DNA of 64,000 nucleotides from Methylobacter tundripaludum (GCF_002934365.1 NZ_PTIY01000009.1:62001-126000), one strand, 5' to 3'; numbered from the stretch's first letter, positions 37,171 through 46,650 are shown. The notes: generated by a model not told the origin, from the sequence alone. Program-made: numbers and translations.

Positions 37171-37302
37171 GTATTAAAGATTGTTTTGATAAATTGACAT
37201 ATATGATGAAAAAAATGTTGACGATATTGGGAAGTGTCGTTATCATAGACAACTCTTCAGGAGTGGTTGGAAAGTTTTAACAAGCCATTAAAAGGAGATT
37301 GT

Positions 37303-37379
37303 CGGGGTATAGCGCAGTTTGGTAGCGCGCCTGCTTTGGGAGCAGGATGTCGGGAGTTCGAATCTCTCTACCCCGACCA
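37303..37379 (+). tRNA. tRNA-Pro (TGG)
   Basis: The 77-nt cloverleaf has encoded CCA. The acceptor is CGGGGTA/TACCCCG and the anticodon stem CTGCT/AGCAG encloses TTTGGGA with anticodon TGG. The T-loop TTCGAAT is intact. Confidence 0.97.
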
Positions 37380-37384
37380 ATTTA

Positions 37385-37461
37385 GCGCTTGTAGCTCAAC
37401 CGGATAGAGCACCGGCCTTCTAAGCCGGGGGTCGCAGGTTCGAGTCCTGCCAAGCGCACCA
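37385..37461 (+). tRNA. tRNA-Arg (TCT)
   Basis: The 77-nt cloverleaf has encoded CCA. The acceptor is GCGCTTG/CAAGCGC and the anticodon stem CCGGC/GCCGG encloses CTTCTAA, giving anticodon TCT. It starts 6 nt after tRNA-Pro, so they are co-transcribed. Confidence 0.96.
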
Positions 37462-37483
37462 TTCGTAGAAAATCCCATATTAT

Positions 37484-37560
37484 GGTGAGCGTAGCTCAGT
37501 TGGTAGAGTCCCGGATTGTGATTCCGGTTGTCGCGGGTTCGAGCCCCGTCGTTCACCCCA
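37484..37560 (+). tRNA. tRNA-His (GTG)
   Basis: The 77-nt cloverleaf includes the G at position -1 and encoded CCA. The acceptor is GTGAGCG/CGTTCAC, extended by G(-1):C73, and the anticodon loop TTGTGAT gives GTG. The extra 5' G is the histidyl-tRNA synthetase identity element. Confidence 0.96.
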
Positions 37561-37990
37561 TTGAAATACATACTCTGATGTCGTTTGTATAGCGCTTGAT
37601 TCGCTTCTACTGACAATCAATCTTTTAATTCTGGCATCATATATGATTATCGATAGCCGGATGTCCTCTCGTTTATCCATTTTCGTATCTTCGACGTTTT
37701 TCAGTTTCAAAATGATGAAACCTAAACGGGTTTTTATTGCGCCGGGTTCAAGAGGGGTATTCATCAGTGGTTGCCACTTACTTTTAAATCCACTTGACCT
37801 ACTAAAACAGTTTGCGTTTATTTCCCCCGGTAGTGCTGTGTCGCACTGACGTTGACGAGTGAACAAAAGGCGGCCGATAGCCTCTGTCCAATTCAATCGT
37901 TATATCGCCGGACAGCCAACGTTTTCTGGTGTCGCACTAGCGACGGTGGCACAATAATGTTTTGGTTATCAAGAAATAGCGGCTGCAACG
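37561..37990. other. 430-bp gap after the tRNA cluster
   Basis: No gene can be supported. Open frames here run antisense through the tRNAs or lack homology that I recognise. The part from 37840 on, near TGTCGCACTGACG and GTCGCACTAGCGACG, looks repeat-derived. Confidence 0.45.
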
Positions 37991-38440
37991 ATGCAAATTA
38001 CTCCTGCAAACCTTTCAGATATTCCGGCGCTTTGCGAGTTGCTGGAGCTCCTGTTTACCCAAGAAGCGGACTTCAAGCCGGATCGGGATGCACAAAGCCG
38101 CGGCTTGTCTCGCATCATTGGCAATCCGGAAGTCGGGCTTATCGTCGTCATCCGTCAAGGCGGCCGGGTTGTGGGCATGGCTAACCTTCTCTATACGGTG
38201 TCGACTGCGCTCGGCGATCGCGTTGCGCTATTGGAAGACATGGTGGTTTCTCCCAACGCTCGCGGTTCCGGCATAGGCTCCCGGCTTCTGGAGCACGCCA
38301 TTCAACTTGCGCGCTTGAACGGGTGTAAACGCATTACCTTGCTGACAGACCGCGATAATGAGGCGGCACAACGCTTTTATCAAAGGCGCGGCTTCGGTTT
38401 GTCGGCCATGATTCCTCTGCGTCTTTCACTCAGCGAATAG
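37991..38440 (+). CDS. GNAT family N-acetyltransferase
   Basis: The 149-residue protein is a single GNAT domain. The acetyl-CoA-binding motif A is VVSPNARGSGIGSRLLEHAI (about residues 80-99, Q/RxxGxG/A), followed by RFYQRRGFG. The substrate is unknown. Small GNATs of this type acetylate amines, drugs or protein N-termini. It stands alone, with its G+C-rich body after a repeat-like gap. Confidence 0.88.
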   Translation: MQITPANLSDIPALCELLELLFTQEADFKPDRDAQSRGLSRIIGNPEVGLIVVIRQGGRVVGMANLLYTVSTALGDRVALLEDMVVSPNARGSGIGSRLLEHAIQLARLNGCKRITLLTDRDNEAAQRFYQRRGFGLSAMIPLRLSLSE

Positions 38441-38469
38441 ATCGCAAGGTATATTGTTGCGATAGTGGA

Positions 38470-40983
38470 TTAAAAATCCTCCCAATCGTCACTACCGGCA
38501 AGCTGTAGCTGCGGCCTCTGGCTTGCCGGTGAAGTTCTGCCGGCAGCTGTTCCGGCGGGTGCGGTTTCTTTTCGCGGCTGGACTGAACTAAAGGAACTGT
38601 CCAATGTCCAGGAAGAGACGTTGCCGGAAATGTCAGGTAATCGCTCTATGTATCGCTCTACCCCGGCAACGGCTTCGTGTGTTGCTCTATCTCCTGCATC
38701 CATGCCGTCGCGCGGAATCCGTGTTGTCGAGCGTGAGTTGCCGCCCAATTTGAAGTGCTCCACCGTAAGCGCCAGGTTTTGCGTTTGCTTTTCCAGCGAT
38801 TCAGCCGCCGCTGCGGCTTGCTCCACTAGGGCGGCATTTTGCTGGGTCACGTCGTCCATTTGGGTAATGGCCTGATTCACCTGTTCGATGCCGGAGGTTT
38901 GTTCGATAGAAGCCGTGCTGATGTCGGACATGATGACGGTAACTTCACGGATAGCCGTCACGATTTTTCCCATGGTTAAGCCGGCTTGGCCGACCAGTTT
39001 ACTGCCGTCTTCAACCTTTTCCACCGAATCGCTAATCAGATTCTTAATTTCTCCAGCTGCGACTGCGGCGCGTTGCGCCAGATTGCGTACTTCACTGGCG
39101 ACAACGGCAAAGCCGCGCCCTTGTTCGCCGGCACGGGCCGCTTCTACGGCGGCGTTCAGCGCGAGGATGTTGGTCTGGAAGGCAATGCCGTCTATCACCG
39201 AAATGATGTCCACTATTTTGCGCGATGCCTCGTTAATGCCTTCCATTGTGGTCACGACTTCATTAACCACTTCAAGCCCTTTGCCGGCGATGTCCGAGGC
39301 GCCGGCGGCAAGCTCGTTGGCATGTCTGGCGTTTTCGCTGTTTTGCTGCACGGTGGAGGTCAGCTGCTCCATGCTGGCGGCGGTTTGTTCCAGGCTGGCG
39401 GCCTGCTGTTCTGTGCGGTGCGACAGGTCATTATTGCCTGAAGCAATTTCCTTAGCCGCTGTACTAATGGTATCGGAAGCTTCCTTGATTTGATTGACAA
39501 TCTCTTTCAGTTTTTCCACGGTGAAATTGGAGTTATCTTTAAGTTGACCGAAGATGCCGGCATAGTCGCTGGTGATGGTTTCGGTCAGATCGCCATGAGA
39601 TAGGGCGGCAAGGATGCGCACCACTTCATTCAGGCCGGTAAAACTGATCTCCATCAGCTCATTAACGCCCTGCGCCAATTGCAGAAAGAAGCCCTCTTTA
39701 TCTTCTTCGTTAATGCGTTGGTTGAAATCGCCCGATACAGCGGCGCTGACCACTTTGGCGACTTCCTGCTCGATAGCCACTTCAGCGGTGCGATCTTTCC
39801 ATTCCACGACGACGCCGATTCTTTCGCCGCGGTCATTGTTGATGGGGTTCGCAACCAGATAGAAAGTATGCCCTGCAATGGTAATCTCGCTTCGAAAAGT
39901 CGAGTCCAATTGCGCAAGTAATGCTTTCTGATGCGCCGGATTTTTGTGGAAGGAGTCGATGCTTGCCCCCATCAGTTTGGCTGAATCAAAATGCGGAATG
40001 GACTTGCGGATGTCGGCTTCCGCCAGCCGCATCATATTATGTACCGCCGGGTTCATGTAGATGATAGTGTGCTCATTGTCGGCTACGATCACGTTTGAAC
40101 TGATGCTGTCCAAGGCGGTCTTGATGCGCAGAGCTTCGTCGCGTTCTTTGCGGTCCGCAGTCATGCGTTCAAGCAATTGTTGTTGCATGTTTTTCATGGT
40201 TGCCAGCAAGCTGCCGCTATCGCCCCGTTTAATCGCGATGGCGTTATCCAGTTTTCCGGCGGCGATGTTTCTGGCTAAATCCGCAACGTCACCGGGCTCG
40301 CCGCCCAACTGACGGATAATGCCGCGGCTGATCAGTACCGTCAGCGCGATGGCCGCCGCAATGCTGAAAGCGAAAATGGCGGCCAGGACGGTGCCGTACC
40401 AGAGGATGGTGTCTCGCGCCCGCATCTCATCCTTTGCATTGCGTGCAGTCGTAAGCCGCACCACTTCATCGATAGCGGCGCGATGCTCTTCATAAGCGTG
40501 GCGCATGTTTTGGAGGCTGGCCAGCGATCCGTTAAGGTCTCCAGCCTGAATGGCCGGTAGAAAACCCTGCCCGGCCTCATTATAAAAGGCTTGCGCTGCT
40601 TGGTAGGAGCCTTGCAGTAATGGAGTCTGGACTTCCTGTTCCAAAGATTGGCCTAACCAATAGCTATGACGGGACTCGTATTCCGTTTTTAGCGTTTGAA
40701 AGCGCGTCACCAAAGCACTGATTTCGGCAGGGTCGTTGGTTTGGCTCAGTTGCAGTGCGACCAGATAGGATTCGATGATGTATTCAGGCGGCGGCAGGAC
40801 ATCGGCAATAATATCCTTGCCCTGGACAATACGTTGATAAATCGGACCATTAACATTAAGCGTATTCATGGCCTTGAATGTTGCGAAACCGAACAGCAAA
40901 AAACCGAAGACCAAGGTGATCAAAATTACCGCAAAACGTATTTTGATGGTTAACTGCCCAGAATTTTTTATGTTATTTCGCAT
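38470..40983 (-). CDS. Methyl-accepting chemotaxis protein with PAS domain
   Basis: The 837-residue chemoreceptor has TM1 at about 14-34, a four-helix-bundle periplasmic part, TM2 near 196-220, HAMP, a PAS domain (about 288-400) and a second linker. The signalling domain has the hairpin-tip block IDGIAFQTNILALNAAVEAA then GRGFAVVASEVRNLAQRAA. The C-terminus ends DWEDF, resembling the NWETF pentapeptide that tethers CheR/CheB. The ligand is unknown. The PAS domain could sense redox or oxygen if it binds a cofactor. It lies next to the nif island but is not coupled to it. Confidence 0.93.
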   Translation of the reverse strand: MRNNIKNSGQLTIKIRFAVILITLVFGFLLFGFATFKAMNTLNVNGPIYQRIVQGKDIIADVLPPPEYIIESYLVALQLSQTNDPAEISALVTRFQTLKTEYESRHSYWLGQSLEQEVQTPLLQGSYQAAQAFYNEAGQGFLPAIQAGDLNGSLASLQNMRHAYEEHRAAIDEVVRLTTARNAKDEMRARDTILWYGTVLAAIFAFSIAAAIALTVLISRGIIRQLGGEPGDVADLARNIAAGKLDNAIAIKRGDSGSLLATMKNMQQQLLERMTADRKERDEALRIKTALDSISSNVIVADNEHTIIYMNPAVHNMMRLAEADIRKSIPHFDSAKLMGASIDSFHKNPAHQKALLAQLDSTFRSEITIAGHTFYLVANPINNDRGERIGVVVEWKDRTAEVAIEQEVAKVVSAAVSGDFNQRINEEDKEGFFLQLAQGVNELMEISFTGLNEVVRILAALSHGDLTETITSDYAGIFGQLKDNSNFTVEKLKEIVNQIKEASDTISTAAKEIASGNNDLSHRTEQQAASLEQTAASMEQLTSTVQQNSENARHANELAAGASDIAGKGLEVVNEVVTTMEGINEASRKIVDIISVIDGIAFQTNILALNAAVEAARAGEQGRGFAVVASEVRNLAQRAAVAAGEIKNLISDSVEKVEDGSKLVGQAGLTMGKIVTAIREVTVIMSDISTASIEQTSGIEQVNQAITQMDDVTQQNAALVEQAAAAAESLEKQTQNLALTVEHFKLGGNSRSTTRIPRDGMDAGDRATHEAVAGVERYIERLPDISGNVSSWTLDSSFSSVQPRKETAPAGTAAGRTSPASQRPQLQLAGSDDWEDF

Positions 40984-41145
40984 GACGGTTTCCTGTTTTC
41001 ATGATGATTAGGCGTACTAAGTAGTAAACATTTCAATCAGATCCATGCCCTGGTGGGACATGATTTAGCGGCCTTAACGATTTGATTGGTCTTTAGGACT
41101 CATTATCAGCGGCAAAATGTGCGGCGGGTTTGGCGATTTATCTTT

Positions 41146-41721
41146 CTATTCCTCAGAGCCGTAACATTTGGGATAATCGATGCACACATTACAAGACGGC
41201 GCCCGGCACAGATACAGGCCTTCCGCTTCGCAAAGCTGTTTGTACAGGAACTTTTTCCATTTCATGTCCTTGTCGTTTTTTGCGGCCAATTCCGGGAAGT
41301 TGCGTTGCAACATGGCGCTCAATTGCGAGCGCGACCAGAGGCCTAAATCCTGCCACAGGTGATCGCTGCCCAGGCAACCGGCCACGATTATGCCTATGAT
41401 CCAGTCCGTTTCGACAATATCGGCGTTACTGAATTGTTTTAACAGCGTAACCAGATCATCTCTTTCCAGCATCCGGCTAAAGTCCAGCTTGCTGCCCGAC
41501 GGCGCTTGTTCAGGAAGGTTGCGACCCGGAAAAAAATGTTCTGTTAACGCATGAAACTGCTCGCACTCCAACCCCAGATAGTCGGGTAAAACGCCTTGTC
41601 CTCCGCACCAGCTGGCGACCATGCAGGCCAGCCATTCGTGATTAGGATTAACCGTGGATCTGGATTTTAACTGGGAATAAATCCGTTCCCGGTCATCCTG
41701 GAGCTGGAGCGCGGCAGACAT
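41146..41721 (-). CDS. nifQ: Nitrogen fixation protein NifQ
   Basis: The 191-residue protein ends with the NifQ cysteine cluster CRAPSCNVCIDYPKC (C-x4-C-x2-C-x5-C), which holds a Mo-Fe-S cluster in characterised homologues. NifQ donates molybdenum to FeMo-cofactor synthesis on NifEN/NifH. It is last in the minus-strand nifB cluster, 2 bp after the ferredoxin gene. Confidence 0.92.
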   Translation of the reverse strand: MSAALQLQDDRERIYSQLKSRSTVNPNHEWLACMVASWCGGQGVLPDYLGLECEQFHALTEHFFPGRNLPEQAPSGSKLDFSRMLERDDLVTLLKQFSNADIVETDWIIGIIVAGCLGSDHLWQDLGLWSRSQLSAMLQRNFPELAAKNDKDMKWKKFLYKQLCEAEGLYLCRAPSCNVCIDYPKCYGSEE

Positions 41722-41723
41722 GA

Positions 41724-42074
41724 TTAATATTCGACCAGAATATCTTCATCCCTGACTATCATCTGGCAAGCCAGACGCCAGGGCGAAGGTAAATCGTCAA
41801 TAATCATTTGTTCCATTTCTTCTTTGCTGATTTTGCCGTTAGCTTGCAATACTGATTTCTCTTTTTCAGTTAAAGGGCCGCCCATACGTTGGTGTTTGTT
41901 ATCGATACTGCTGACTTTCACCACACAGGTGCCGCATTCGCCGTCCTCGCATTCATAATTGATCGGGATTTTGTTTTCCCTCGCCAGTTTCAACAATGTC
42001 TCTGTGTGGCTGCCTGCAACGGCATAGACGGTTTTGTCCCGGTATTCGGGGTTTGAAAAAGTAATTAAAGCCAT
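41724..42074 (-). CDS. [2Fe-2S] ferredoxin, nif-linked
   Basis: The 116-residue plant-type ferredoxin has the cluster ligands CEDGECGTCVVKV (C-x4-C-x2-C) and the distal Cys in WRLACQ. An insert (about residues 58-88, KHQRMGGPLTEKEKSVL) separates them, as in nif-associated Shethna-like ferredoxins. It is a probable one-electron donor for cofactor assembly or for the flavodiiron protein upstream. It sits 2 bp before nifQ. Confidence 0.88.
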   Translation of the reverse strand: MALITFSNPEYRDKTVYAVAGSHTETLLKLARENKIPINYECEDGECGTCVVKVSSIDNKHQRMGGPLTEKEKSVLQANGKISKEEMEQMIIDDLPSPWRLACQMIVRDEDILVEY

Positions 42075-42180
42075 GATTTACTCCTTATAAGTGTGATGTG
42101 CTGTTGCCTGGTTCTGTTTTAGAACCCCGGCGTTCGTTCTTAATACCTGAATCCCCGAGCAAAAGCGTCGTAGCCATTTT

Positions 42181-42238
42181 GTAGGAGCGGGCTATGTCCA
42201 CGATCGGTGGCAGCTGTGCGGGCATGGCCCGCTCCTAC
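42181..42238. repeat. REP-like palindrome (GTAGGAGCGGGC family)
   Basis: Arms 42181-42196 and 42223-42238 pair at 15 of 16 positions. A second copy lies at 51164-51253. It occupies the gap between the two ferredoxin genes. Confidence 0.8.
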
Positions 42239-42279
42239 GGCAGTGTGACGCAAAAGCATGGGTATGAGGTCGCGTGTTT

Positions 42280-42585
<306 letters not shown>

Positions 42586-42629
42586 TTATAAAAAATACGG
42601 TTACTTACTTAAGCCCGGACAAGCAACAG

Positions 42630-42710
42630 TTAAGCCGTTCGTGGTGAGCTTGTCGAACCATGAACGGCTTAACCGTCCACCCTTCGACAGGCTCAGGGCG
42701 AACGGTTAAG
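42630..42710. repeat. TTCGACA-type palindromic repeat
   Basis: GTTAAGCCGTTC pairs with GAACGGCTTAAC, followed by a related half containing CCCTTCGACAGGCTCAGGG. Other family members are at 47787-47843 and 56121-56254. It lies between the flavodiiron and ferredoxin genes. Confidence 0.75.
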
Positions 42711-42748
42711 ACTAATAACTTGTCCCGCCTAGTGAGAAGCAAAAAAAA

Positions 42749-44029
42749 CTAAGCAAGATCGGCCATATCGATCACTTTGGGTTGCCTTAAACCCATCAGA
42801 TCCTGAGCCATGTCATGCCCGAATTCACGACAGATTTGGATTTCTTCTTCGGTCGGAATTAACTTAATGCGTATCCCCGGAATGGGCACACGCAACTTGA
42901 GACCGCGCAAGCGGTCCTCAACCATTTTCACGCCTTCTCCGGTCCAGCCGTATGAGCCGAAAACGCCGCCCAGCTTCGATTTGAGATTGATCACAGCCAG
43001 AGAAGACAATAAATCCCACACCGGTTTAACCGCATCGCCGTTGATGGTCGGCGTACCGAACAGGATGCCGTCCGCGCCTTCGATCAAATCGACAAACGGC
43101 GTTATTTCGCTGCCTTCCAGGTCGTACAGGGAGACGCGCACATGTTCCACGGCCATTGCGCCTTCATAAATGGCTTCGGCCATGCGCCGCGTGTTGCCGT
43201 AGGAGCTGATATAAAAGATCAGCAGGGTTTTTTCGCCGGCGCTGATTTCGCTTTGCAAGGCCGGGCTCGATAATTCACGATAGCGCTGCACATAGCGTTG
43301 CGGCTGATCACGCAATAGGGGGCCGTGCGCAGGCAGGATTTTATTCAGCGGTAGCGGCTCAATCAGAATCAGAGCCCGGTTTACATACTCTTTAAACGGA
43401 CGCATGATGTGGGCGTAGTAATATTCGAACGAGAAGCGGAAATCCCCGACTTCATCGTTGAACAATCGCGTATCGCAAAAATGACAGCCGAACACATCGC
43501 CGGAAAATAATGTTTTTTCTTCCACTAAATAAGCGCATTGGGTATCCGGCCAATGCAAATAAGGGGTGTGAAAAAACGTTAAAGTACGGTCACCCAACGA
43601 CACCTTGTCGCCGGTCATTACCGGCGTAAAATCAAATGCATCCTGTTTTAACAGGGCTTTGAGCATGGATTGCGCTTTCTGGGAAATGTAAAGCTGGGCT
43701 TGCGGCGCGCGGCGCATCAGCTCGGGCAATGCGCCGGTATGATCGGGCTCCAGATGATTCAGGACGATGACCTTGATTTCGTCATAGCGTGCTACCGATT
43801 CCAAACGGGCGAAAAAATCACCGGCAAAATTTTCTTTGACCGTATCGATGATTGCAACGCCGGCATCGCCCCTGACGACATAGGCGTTATAACTGGTTCC
43901 GTTGGCGGTTTTTAAAATGATGTCGAAAGTGCGTAGCGTGGGGTCGAGCGCGCCGATCCAATGAACGCGCTCTGAAAGCCGGACTGCCTGGGCGACGCCG
44001 TCAACAGTTAAGACCGGAGGTTTACTCAT
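42749..44029 (-). CDS. Flavodiiron protein (FprA family) in the nifB cluster
   Basis: I start at ATG 44029 (MSKPPVLTVDG), which overlaps the nifO stop. The protein (426 residues) has a metallo-beta-lactamase-like diiron domain with NHLEPDHTGALPEL (HxExDH ligands), then a C-terminal flavodoxin domain (LLIFYISSYGNTRRMAEAIY). Flavodiiron proteins reduce O2 to water or NO to N2O using electrons from a small redox protein. In this position it may protect oxygen-labile NifB and cofactor intermediates, with the two ferredoxins as possible donors. That role is inferred from context. Confidence 0.9.
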   Translation of the reverse strand: MSKPPVLTVDGVAQAVRLSERVHWIGALDPTLRTFDIILKTANGTSYNAYVVRGDAGVAIIDTVKENFAGDFFARLESVARYDEIKVIVLNHLEPDHTGALPELMRRAPQAQLYISQKAQSMLKALLKQDAFDFTPVMTGDKVSLGDRTLTFFHTPYLHWPDTQCAYLVEEKTLFSGDVFGCHFCDTRLFNDEVGDFRFSFEYYYAHIMRPFKEYVNRALILIEPLPLNKILPAHGPLLRDQPQRYVQRYRELSSPALQSEISAGEKTLLIFYISSYGNTRRMAEAIYEGAMAVEHVRVSLYDLEGSEITPFVDLIEGADGILFGTPTINGDAVKPVWDLLSSLAVINLKSKLGGVFGSYGWTGEGVKMVEDRLRGLKLRVPIPGIRIKLIPTEEEIQICREFGHDMAQDLMGLRQPKVIDMADLA

Positions 44030-44444
44030 GACCGCAGCTTGCTTGTGCAAGCGGGCGAGGGCAGCTTTCCAGATCCTGATCGGACTCGGCTGCTTTTAAG
44101 CCGATCCAGCTATCTACCGCCTGTTGATCGAAGCCCGCCATCAAACTGTTACCGACTTGCATTAACGGGCGGCGTATTAACAGCGGATTTTCCAGCATCA
44201 GCGTCAGGGCTTGTTGCTCTGTCAGCTTACCGGGATCAATCTCGCCCTGTTTGATCGCCGGTGCGCTGACATTGAACCAGTCCCGTACCGCCAGCTCACC
44301 GAAGAAAGCACGCAAACGCTCTGCTTGCCAGGGTTCGGTCAACAGATTTAAAGCCACGACCTGATGACCCGCTTCGGCTAACAATTTCTTTTGCCGGGTG
44401 TTGTTAATACAACCGGGCTTTTCATAGAAATAGACGGTAGCCAT
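44022..44444 (-). CDS. nifO: Nitrogenase-associated ArsC-like protein NifO
   Basis: I start at ATG 44444 (MATVYFYEKPGC); a GTG at 44453 is also in frame. The 140-residue thioredoxin-fold protein belongs to the ArsC/Spx superfamily, with a single N-terminal Cys (GCINNTRQKKLL) and IKQGEIDPGKLTEQQALTLM. It matches the nitrogenase-associated subfamily. In Azotobacter, nifO lies between fdxN and nifQ and affects molybdenum use relative to nitrate. The position here agrees. Confidence 0.85.
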   Translation of the reverse strand: MATVYFYEKPGCINNTRQKKLLAEAGHQVVALNLLTEPWQAERLRAFFGELAVRDWFNVSAPAIKQGEIDPGKLTEQQALTLMLENPLLIRRPLMQVGNSLMAGFDQQAVDSWIGLKAAESDQDLESCPRPLAQASCGHE

Positions 44445-44459
44445 CGGATACACCGTGAG

Positions 44460-44738
44460 TTAATGGGATTGCAGCTCGGCCATGGCTTCGGCCATTTTTT
44501 CCGGCGGAATGCCCGTTAAAGAACCGGGCGGGTTAATCGCCAAGCCAAGCGAATCCAGAATCGCGCCCTCGATCGGGCAAATGCTGGCGCATTGGAAGAC
44601 GGGGAAGTCACCCTCGCATTCGGTGCATTTTTTGCTGTCGACCAAAAAATGCGGCTTGGCTTCGTAAATGGCGTTGCTTGGACAAACCGGCTCGCATGCA
44701 AAACAATTTACACAGGATTCAATAATTTTTACTGCCAT
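44460..44738 (-). CDS. fdxN: 2[4Fe-4S] ferredoxin FdxN
   Basis: The 92-residue protein has two cluster motifs, CVNCFACEPVCP and the spaced CTECEGDFPVFQCASICP typical of nif FdxN. FdxN supplies electrons for NifB-cofactor synthesis in Azotobacter. It follows nifB with a 367-bp gap filled with palindromic repeats. Confidence 0.94.
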   Translation of the reverse strand: MAVKIIESCVNCFACEPVCPSNAIYEAKPHFLVDSKKCTECEGDFPVFQCASICPIEGAILDSLGLAINPPGSLTGIPPEKMAEAMAELQSH

Positions 44739-44816
44739 GGCAGGCTCCTAAGGAATGGTAATCAAACATCGGAAGACGACCGGCCAATCCGATACTTTGA
44801 CTTAAGCAGTGTAAAG

Positions 44817-44960
44817 CCCTCTCCAGAGGGAGAGGGTTGGGTGAGGGGAAATCAACTCAGGAAAAAGTCTATTTTTATCCCTCATCCCAGCCTTCTCGGC
44901 AACCGCTCCTGCGTTGCTCTACTGCCTATATCCATATAGGCATCCCTGAGGGAGAAGAGG
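44817..44960. repeat. Long fold-back repeat between nifB and fdxN (copy A)
   Basis: The element begins with hairpin CCCTCTCC/GGGAGAGGG. Next come TTGGGTGAGGGGA, pairable with TCCCTCATCCCAG, then GCAAC...GTTGC. An inner palindrome has TGCCTATAT paired with ATATAGGCA around CC, and CCCTGAGGGAGAAG closes the element. A second copy is at 59662-59807. Confidence 0.75.
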
Positions 44961-44993
44961 CGTATGTTCTAAAGTTAATCGGGTCGACAAGGC

Positions 44994-45089
44994 GGGACGG
45001 GGGTTGCAACCCCGTCCCTAACGTTTCTACGATTTTCGAGCTATTTAACTAACCTCAAATGTTTCGGCCGGGGCAACATGCCCCGGCCG
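44994..45089. terminator. Two strong G+C hairpins just after nifB
   Basis: GGGACGGGG (44994-45002) pairs with CCCCGTCCC (45010-45018). CGGCCGGGGCA (45065-45075) pairs perfectly with TGCCCCGGCCG (45079-45089) around ACA. Both lie just downstream of nifB on its strand. They lack T-tracts. They may reduce read-through into fdxN or stabilise the nifB mRNA end. Confidence 0.5.
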
Positions 45090-45105
45090 GCTTTGCGACA
45101 TTAAC

Positions 45106-46596
45106 CTACGCACTGGCTCTAACTGAGTCTTGGGCCTCATCCAACTTACCCGCAGCCGCCATCTCCTTGTAAACCGCCATCACGGCTTCTTCGATGGGCT
45201 CCATCGCATGCTCGCCGTTCGGTTGAATACCGGCGGCTTCCAGCTGCTCCCAAGGCTCATAACCGACTTTCGAGCACAGCACCGCTTCGCATCCGGCCAA
45301 AGCCCGGATAGTCACTTGCAACGTGCTCTCGCCATCGCCGCAGGTGGTATCGCCGCCGCAATACTGGTCGGCTTTGCGGTGACTGATAAAACGCACGCCG
45401 TCCGGCGAAGCTTCATAAATCAGGAATTCCTTGGCATGGCCGAAGTGCATGTTAATCACGCCCTGGCCGCTGGTGGCGACCGCCATCAATACCGGACGCG
45501 TGGTCAGCTTGGGTTCCTGTTTATGCTGCTGCGCCTTTTCGGCTTTTTCCAACCGCTTGCTGTCCATTTCAGCCTGTATGGCCTGATGAATCACCTTGCG
45601 TTTTTCCATCGCCGCCTGATAATCGATTTCCATGTCCTCGATCTTGTCCAGCGTAAACTCGTCGCCCCGATCTTCGCCCAGCATGCCCACCGCATCGGCG
45701 CGGCATTGGCGGCAATGGCGCATCATATTCATATCGCCGGAACAACTGTCTTGCAGGTCTTGCAGCTCATCGGGGGTAGGGCCGCGTTGCCCCATCACGC
45801 CGTAGAAAGTGCCGTGCTCGGCTTCGGCGATCAGCGGCATCACGTTGTGCAAAAACGCGCCTTTGGATTTAACAACCTTGCTGACTTCGGCCAAATGCTG
45901 GTCGTTCACGCCGGGAATCATCACCGAATTGACCTTGACCAAAATGCCTTTCGCAATCAGCATTTCCAGGCCTTTTTGCTGTTGTTCGATCAGGATTTTC
46001 GCGGCTTTTACGCCTTTAATGCGCTTGTTTTTCCAGTAAATCCACGGATAGATTTTCGCGCCGATTTCAGGATCGACGCAGTTAATCGTGATCGTGACAT
46101 GATCGATATTGTGCTTGGACAATTCTTCCACTGCGTCGGGCAGCGCCAGGCCGTTCGTCGATACGCACAATTTAATATCCGGCGCTTCCTCGCTTAAACG
46201 GCGGAAGGTTTCGAAGGTGCGTTCGGGATTGGCTAACGGATCGCCGGGGCCGGCAATGCCCAGCACCGTCATTTGCGGAATATTGGCCGCCACCGCCATA
46301 GTCTTTTTAACCGCCTGATCCGGCGTCAGTAATTCGGAAACCACGCCGGGACGCGATTCATTGGCGCAATCGTATTTACGGTTACAGTAATGGCACTGGA
46401 TATTGCAAGCCGGAGCGACCGCGACATGCATTCGGGCGAAATAGTGGTGGGCGTCTTCCGAATAGCACGGATGATTCTGTACCTTCTCCCGTATCGAATC
46501 AGGCAATGAATCCATTTGATTGTCGGTTGTACCGCATGAACTGGCTGAACAGCCGCCTTTAGCCGCAGGGGCGTCGTTTAATACTGGTAATTGCAT
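45106..46596 (-). CDS. nifB: FeMo-cofactor biosynthesis radical SAM protein NifB
   Basis: I start at ATG 46596 (MQLPVLNDAPAAKGGC), because upstream in-frame residues overlap the promoter. The 496-residue protein has the radical SAM motif ACNIQCHYCNRKYDC (C64, C68, C71) and extra cluster cysteines. A C-terminal NifX/NafY-like domain begins near residue 355 (AVATSGQGVINMHFGHAKEF). NifB builds the carbide-containing NifB-co core. It is headed by a sigma-54 promoter and a NifA site. Confidence 0.97.
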   Translation of the reverse strand: MQLPVLNDAPAAKGGCSASSCGTTDNQMDSLPDSIREKVQNHPCYSEDAHHYFARMHVAVAPACNIQCHYCNRKYDCANESRPGVVSELLTPDQAVKKTMAVAANIPQMTVLGIAGPGDPLANPERTFETFRRLSEEAPDIKLCVSTNGLALPDAVEELSKHNIDHVTITINCVDPEIGAKIYPWIYWKNKRIKGVKAAKILIEQQQKGLEMLIAKGILVKVNSVMIPGVNDQHLAEVSKVVKSKGAFLHNVMPLIAEAEHGTFYGVMGQRGPTPDELQDLQDSCSGDMNMMRHCRQCRADAVGMLGEDRGDEFTLDKIEDMEIDYQAAMEKRKVIHQAIQAEMDSKRLEKAEKAQQHKQEPKLTTRPVLMAVATSGQGVINMHFGHAKEFLIYEASPDGVRFISHRKADQYCGGDTTCGDGESTLQVTIRALAGCEAVLCSKVGYEPWEQLEAAGIQPNGEHAMEPIEEAVMAVYKEMAAAGKLDEAQDSVRASA

Positions 46597-46634
46597 CGGA
46601 TTGGCCTCGTAAGTTGCGTTTACTAAAAAGCAAA

Positions 46635-46650
46635 TGCACAGGTCGTGCCA
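46635..46650 (-). promoter_or_regulatory. nifB: Sigma-54 promoter of nifB
   Basis: On the minus strand TGGCACGACCTGTGCA matches the -24/-12 consensus closely, with GG and GC separated by 10 nt. It lies about 40 bp before the nifB ATG. Confidence 0.85.

Noticed and set aside
37368-37896. Minus-strand frames of 82 and 138 codons
   Set aside because: They run antisense through the tRNA-Arg and tRNA-His genes, so their C-terminal halves are tRNA complement, not protein.
42622-42638. Sigma-54 promoter before the FdxD-like ferredoxin gene
   Set aside because: GG and GC are 10 nt apart on the minus strand, but the -24 part is CGGCTT and overlaps a dispersed repeat, so it may be chance. No NifA site was found nearby.
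45130-46197. 355-codon plus-strand frame opposite nifB
   Set aside because: It is a shadow frame of nifB, whose radical SAM motif and cofactor domain are clear on the minus strand.
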